9,033 bases of DNA, taken from positions 1 through 9,033 of the forward strand of contig DATCZK010000057.1 in assembly GCA_036525975.1 (NCBI GenBank), written 5' to 3'. Below, piece by piece: positions 6,007 through 9,033 of this stretch (position 1 is the stretch's first letter; each line of letters begins with the position of its first letter). The translations under genes were made by a program, and so were the position numbers. The notes beneath the pieces are model-generated. The model made no database searches and had not been told where the DNA came from. It saw nothing but the letters and a program-made list of their open reading frames with translations. Source of the stretch: Quisquiliibacterium sp036525975. Its GTDB lineage: Bacteria; Pseudomonadota; Gammaproteobacteria; Burkholderiales; Burkholderiaceae_E.

Positions 6007-6666
6007 ATGAAGCGCAAACCGCCGCGCCGCACGCGCGAACGCATTCTCGACACCGCACTGAGGCTGTTCAACGACATCGGCGAGCCGAACGTGACCACGA
6101 GCGCGATCGCCGACGAGATGAACATCAGCCCGGGCAACCTCTACTACCACTTCCACAACAAGGAAGAGATCGTGGACGCGCTGTTCGAGCAGTTCGAGCG
6201 CGAGGTGGACCCGCTGCTCTCGGCCCCGGCGGCGCGCGAGATCGCGTTCGAGGACGCCTGGCTGTTCCTGCACCTGCTGTTCGAGGCGATCTGGCGCAAC
6301 CGCTTCATCTACCGCGACATCAACGACCTGCTCTCGCGCAACCGCAAGCTCGAGCTGCACTTTCGCACGATCCTCGAGCGCAAGACGAGCGCCGCGCACC
6401 TGCTGTGCACCGCGCTCGCCGGCGCCGGCAAGCTCGACGCGAGCGAGCGCGAGATCGCCGCGCTGGCGACCAACATGGTGGTGGTCGCCACCTACTGGCT
6501 GTCCTACGAGTACGCGGGCAACGCGCGCCGCTTCGGCGACGCGGCTTACCAGAACGGCGCGATCGCTCGCGGCGCCTACCAGGTGCTGTCGCTGCTCGCG
6601 CCCTACCTCGACGCGCCGGGGCGCGCGCTGTTCAGGCGCCTGGCCGAGGAATACCTTTCGGACTGA
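6007..6666 (+). CDS. TetR/AcrR-family regulator, PhaD-like
   Basis: This 219-residue protein begins with a classic TetR DNA-binding domain: RTRERILDTALRLFNDIGEP (helix 1 region, 9-27), then a helix-turn-helix in about 32-51 (TSAIADEMNISPGNLYYHFHNK). The run LFN..GEPNV.T..IA.E..ISPGNLYYHFH is strikingly like PhaD of Pseudomonas pha clusters, a TetR-type protein that controls phasin and pha genes and is thought to sense a fatty acid beta-oxidation intermediate. The rest (about 60-219) is an all-helical ligand-binding domain with the WLFLHLLFEAIWRNRFIYRDINDLL pattern also recalling PhaD. I leave the symbol blank because the resemblance is from memory. It lies 61 bp after the patatin gene and 30 bp before the oxidoreductase gene, so it probably shares a transcript with the latter. 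Likely targets are the phasin promoter and its own region. Only a weak ribosome binding site precedes the ATG. Confidence 0.88.
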   Translation: MKRKPPRRTRERILDTALRLFNDIGEPNVTTSAIADEMNISPGNLYYHFHNKEEIVDALFEQFEREVDPLLSAPAAREIAFEDAWLFLHLLFEAIWRNRFIYRDINDLLSRNRKLELHFRTILERKTSAAHLLCTALAGAGKLDASEREIAALATNMVVVATYWLSYEYAGNARRFGDAAYQNGAIARGAYQVLSLLAPYLDAPGRALFRRLAEEYLSD

Positions 6667-6696
6667 CCAGACACGGATGGAACGGGAGACACGTCG

Positions 6697-8037
6697 ATGA
6701 ACCTGCACCGCATGCTGCTTGAACGCCAGGCCGAGGGCCGCCCGCTGCGCGTGGGCCTGATCGGCGCCGGGAAATTCGGCTCGATGTACCTGTCGCAGGC
6801 GCTGCGAACGCCGGGGATCCACCTGGTGGGCGTGGCCGACCTGTCGGTGCCGCGCGCGCGCAAGGCGATGCGCCTGGTGGGGTGGCCGGCGTCGCGGATC
6901 GGGGCGAAGAGCCTGGAGAAGGCGGCGGCGGAAGGTTCCACGCACGTGGGCGAGGACGCGCAGGCGCTGATCGCGAGCGCGCAGGTGGACATCGTGATCG
7001 ACGCCACCGGCCAGCCGGCGGCCGGCATCGCGCACGTGCTCGCCTGCTGCACGCACGGCAAGCACATCGTGATGGTGAACGTGGAGGCCGACGCGCTCGC
7101 GGGGCCCCTGCTCGCGCGGCGCGCGGCCGAAGCGGGAATCGTCTACTCGCTCGCCTACGGCGACCAGCCCGCGCTGATCTGCGAGATGGTCGACTGGGCG
7201 CGCGCCGCGGGTTTTCCGGTGGTGGCCGCCGGCAAGGGCACGAAGTACCTGCCCGCGTATCACCAGCTCACGCCCGACACCGTCTGGCAGCACTACGGGA
7301 TCAGCGCCGAAGACGCGAAGCTCGGCGGCATGAACGCGAAGATGTTCAACTCGTTCATGGACGGCACCAAGTCGGCGATCGAGATGGCGGCGGTGGCCAA
7401 CGCCACCGGCCTCACGCCCGCCCCCGACGGGCTCGAGTTCCCGCCGTGCGGCGTGGAGGATCTCGCCCACGTCCTGCGCCCGCGGGACGACGGCGGGCAC
7501 CTGCACCACCGCGGCCAGGTCGAGGTGATCTCGAGCGTGGAGCGGGACGGCCGGCCCGTGCCCCGCGACCTGCGCTTCGGGATGTTCGTGACGATCGAGG
7601 GCGAGTCGGACTACGTGCGTCGCTGCTTCCGGGAGTACGGAATGACCACCGACGCCAGCGGGCGGTACTCGGCGATGTACAAGCCCTTCCACCTGATCGG
7701 CCTGGAGCTGGGCATCAGCGTGGCGAGCGCCGGGCTGCGGCGCGAGGCCACCGGCGCGGCCACCGGCTGGCGCGGCGACGTCGTGGCAACGACCAAGCGC
7801 GCGCTCAAGGCGGGCGAGATCCTCGACGGCGAGGGCGGCTACCTCGTCTACGGGCGCCTGATGCCGGCCGCCGACTCGGTGGCCGCCGGCGCGCTGCCGC
7901 TCGGGCTCGCGCACGGCGTGCGCGTGCGCCGCGCGGTGGGCGCGGGCGCGGTGCTGCGCTGGTCGGACGTGACGGTGGACGCGCGCGACGACGCGGTGAA
8001 GTTCCGCCGGCTGATGGAGCGCACGGTGCCGGTCTGA
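6697..8037 (+). CDS. COG4091-type NAD(P)-dependent oxidoreductase with C-terminal SAF domain (homoserine dehydrogenase-like)
   Basis: This 446-residue protein starts with an NAD(P)-binding Rossmann fold: LRVGLIGAGKFGSMYL with GAGKFG at 23-28, an acidic end of strand two at VADLS (46-50), and VDIVIDATGQP (97-107), as in homoserine-dehydrogenase-like proteins. The middle (about 150-360) contains conserved-looking GDQPALICEMVDWA, AGKGTKY, GGMNAKMFNSFMDGTKSAIEM and YKPFHLIGLELGISV segments, which I recognise as characteristic of the COG4091 family. The C-terminus (about 362-430, TTKRALKAGEILDGEGG then GAVLRWSDV) is a SAF-type domain. Relatives include the DXR-like reductoisomerase DRL of Brucella, so an oxidoreductase or oxidoisomerase acting on a hydroxylated carbon chain is likely. 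The substrate is not known, and true homoserine dehydrogenase activity is doubtful. A GGGAG sits 8 nt before the ATG. It follows the TetR gene by 30 bp and precedes the thiolase by 40 bp, suggesting one operon. Confidence 0.83.
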   Translation: MNLHRMLLERQAEGRPLRVGLIGAGKFGSMYLSQALRTPGIHLVGVADLSVPRARKAMRLVGWPASRIGAKSLEKAAAEGSTHVGEDAQALIASAQVDIVIDATGQPAAGIAHVLACCTHGKHIVMVNVEADALAGPLLARRAAEAGIVYSLAYGDQPALICEMVDWARAAGFPVVAAGKGTKYLPAYHQLTPDTVWQHYGISAEDAKLGGMNAKMFNSFMDGTKSAIEMAAVANATGLTPAPDGLEFPPCGVEDLAHVLRPRDDGGHLHHRGQVEVISSVERDGRPVPRDLRFGMFVTIEGESDYVRRCFREYGMTTDASGRYSAMYKPFHLIGLELGISVASAGLRREATGAATGWRGDVVATTKRALKAGEILDGEGGYLVYGRLMPAADSVAAGALPLGLAHGVRVRRAVGAGAVLRWSDVTVDARDDAVKFRRLMERTVPV

Positions 8038-8077
8038 GCGGCGCACCCGCGAACGGCAGCCAAACAGGGAGAAGCGC

Positions 8078-9033
8078 ATGAGCGAGGCGTACATCGTGGC
8101 CGCTGCCCGCACGGCAGGCGGCAGGAAGGGCGGCCGGCTCTCGGGGTGGCACCCGGCCGACCTGGCGGCGCAGGTTCTCGACGCGCTGGTCGAGCGCGCC
8201 GGGGCCGACCCGGCGGCGATCGACGACGTGATCGTGGGCTGCGTGATGCAGGTGGGCGAGCAGGCCTACAACGTGGCGCGCAACGCGGTGCTGGCCTCGA
8301 GGCTGCCCGAGAGCGTGCCCGGCACTTCGGTCGACCGCCAGTGCGGGTCGTCGCAGCAGGCGCTGCACTTCGCCGCGCAGGCCGTGATGTCGGGCACCGC
8401 CGACATCGTGATCGCGGCCGGCGTGGAGAGCATGACGCGCGTGCCGCTGGGCCTGTCGGCGTCGCTCGCCCGCGAGAACGGATTCGGCCAGTACATGAGC
8501 CCGGCGATGCAGGCGCGCTACCCCGGGGTGCAGTTCAGCCAGTTCACCGGGGCCGAGATGATGGTGGACAAGTTCGGCCTGTCCAAGGACGCGCTCGATC
8601 GCTACGCGCTCGAGTCGCATCGCCGCGCCGCCGCGGCGACGCGCGCCGGCGCGTTCGCCGCCGAGATCGTGCCGGTGCCGGTGCGCACGGCCGACGGCGC
8701 GCTCTCGCAGCAGGTGCACGACACCGACGAGGGCATCCGCTTCGACGCGACGCTCGAGGGCATCGCGGCGGTGAAGCTGCTCTCCGGCAACGGCCGGATC
8801 ACCGCGGCCACCGCAAGCCAGATCTGCGACGGGGCGTCGGGCGTGATGGTTGCGAGCGAGCGCGGCCTGAAGGCCCTTGGCGCGAAGCCGCTCGCGCGCA
8901 TCCACCACCTGAGCCTGCTCGGCCACGACCCGGTGATCATGCTCGAGGCCCCGATTCCGGCGACGCAACGCGCGCTGCAGAAGGCGGGGATGTCGATCGA
9001 CGACATCGACCTGTTCGAGGTGAACGAAGCCTT
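8078..9033 (+). CDS. Acetyl-CoA acetyltransferase / thiolase, 3' truncated by window edge
   Basis: The frame runs open from the ATG at 8078 to the end of the window (318 full codons), lacking roughly the last 70-80 residues of a usual ~390-residue thiolase. The N-terminus MSEAYIVAAARTAGGRKGG is typical. The acyl-accepting cysteine is Cys89 in SVDRQCGSSQQA, and GVESMTRVPLG lies at 115-125. The window ends within FEVNEAF (residues 313 on), the thiolase NEAF motif. The catalytic His (GHP) and second Cys (CxGGG) would lie just beyond, so completeness cannot be judged. The MTRVPLG loop and following GQYMSPAMQARYPG fit degradative FadA-like thiolases better than biosynthetic PhaA, whose equivalent region reads MSxAPH. 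It probably cleaves 3-ketoacyl-CoA, though the reverse condensation is possible. AGGGAG lies 6 nt upstream of the ATG. It is 40 bp downstream of the COG4091 oxidoreductase and probably co-transcribed. Confidence 0.92.
   Translation, partial: MSEAYIVAAARTAGGRKGGRLSGWHPADLAAQVLDALVERAGADPAAIDDVIVGCVMQVGEQAYNVARNAVLASRLPESVPGTSVDRQCGSSQQALHFAAQAVMSGTADIVIAAGVESMTRVPLGLSASLARENGFGQYMSPAMQARYPGVQFSQFTGAEMMVDKFGLSKDALDRYALESHRRAAAATRAGAFAAEIVPVPVRTADGALSQQVHDTDEGIRFDATLEGIAAVKLLSGNGRITAATASQICDGASGVMVASERGLKALGAKPLARIHHLSLLGHDPVIMLEAPIPATQRALQKAGMSIDDIDLFEVNEA

Noticed and set aside
3894..6137. Very long minus-strand open frame opposite the phasin and patatin genes (about 750 codons)
   Set aside because: It is Arg/Ala/Pro/His-rich with no recognisable domain and lies opposite three well-supported genes; high GC leaves antisense frames open by default. 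Other long minus-strand frames (610-1662, 5959-8112, 7805-8968) were dropped for the same reason.
6697..8037. Calling this gene homoserine dehydrogenase (hom)
   Set aside because: Only the Rossmann part resembles that enzyme. The central family-specific segments and the C-terminal SAF domain differ, and the neighbours are not threonine or methionine biosynthesis genes.
8078..9033. Calling the thiolase PhaA, the PHB biosynthetic ketothiolase
   Set aside because: The MTRVPLG loop and the following segment look like degradative FadA-type thiolases, and no phaB or phaC is nearby in the window.

Overview
This window is very GC-rich (around 70% by eye). It is densely packed with proteobacterial-looking genes for lipid, fatty alcohol and polyhydroxyalkanoate (PHA) storage metabolism. 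A phasin with a histone-H1-like Ala/Lys tail and a regulator resembling Pseudomonas PhaD point to a beta- or gammaproteobacterium, perhaps in the Burkholderiales. This placement is an inference from gene content and composition; the window has no rRNA or tRNA to confirm it.

Layout. Positions 3-785 (+) hold the 3' end of a GMC flavoprotein oxidoreductase of fatty-alcohol-oxidase character. It is followed 22 bp later by a membrane-anchored alpha/beta hydrolase (808-1725, +). A two-domain fatty acyl-CoA reductase-like protein lies convergently on the minus strand (1756-3747). A 162-bp divergent intergenic region (3748-3909) separates it from a plus-strand block: a phasin (3910-4614), a patatin-like phospholipase (4716-5945), a PhaD-like TetR regulator (6007-6666), a COG4091-type NAD(P)-dependent oxidoreductase with a C-terminal SAF domain (6697-8037), and a thiolase cut off by the window edge (8078-9033). 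No intergenic gap exceeds about 160 bp.

How the genes may work together (inference). The reductase would make fatty alcohol from acyl-CoA, the GMC enzyme would oxidise alcohol back toward aldehyde, the hydrolase and patatin would release acyl groups from esters or lipids, the phasin would coat storage granules, and the thiolase would feed or drain acyl-CoA. The TetR protein is the only regulator present and is the natural candidate to tune the phasin and the downstream genes. The least understood member is the COG4091 oxidoreductase, whose substrate cannot be told from sequence.

I found no mobile elements, CRISPR arrays or RNA genes. The window looks like ordinary chromosomal metabolic territory with an interesting gene combination; I do not see a clearly new system such as a defence island.
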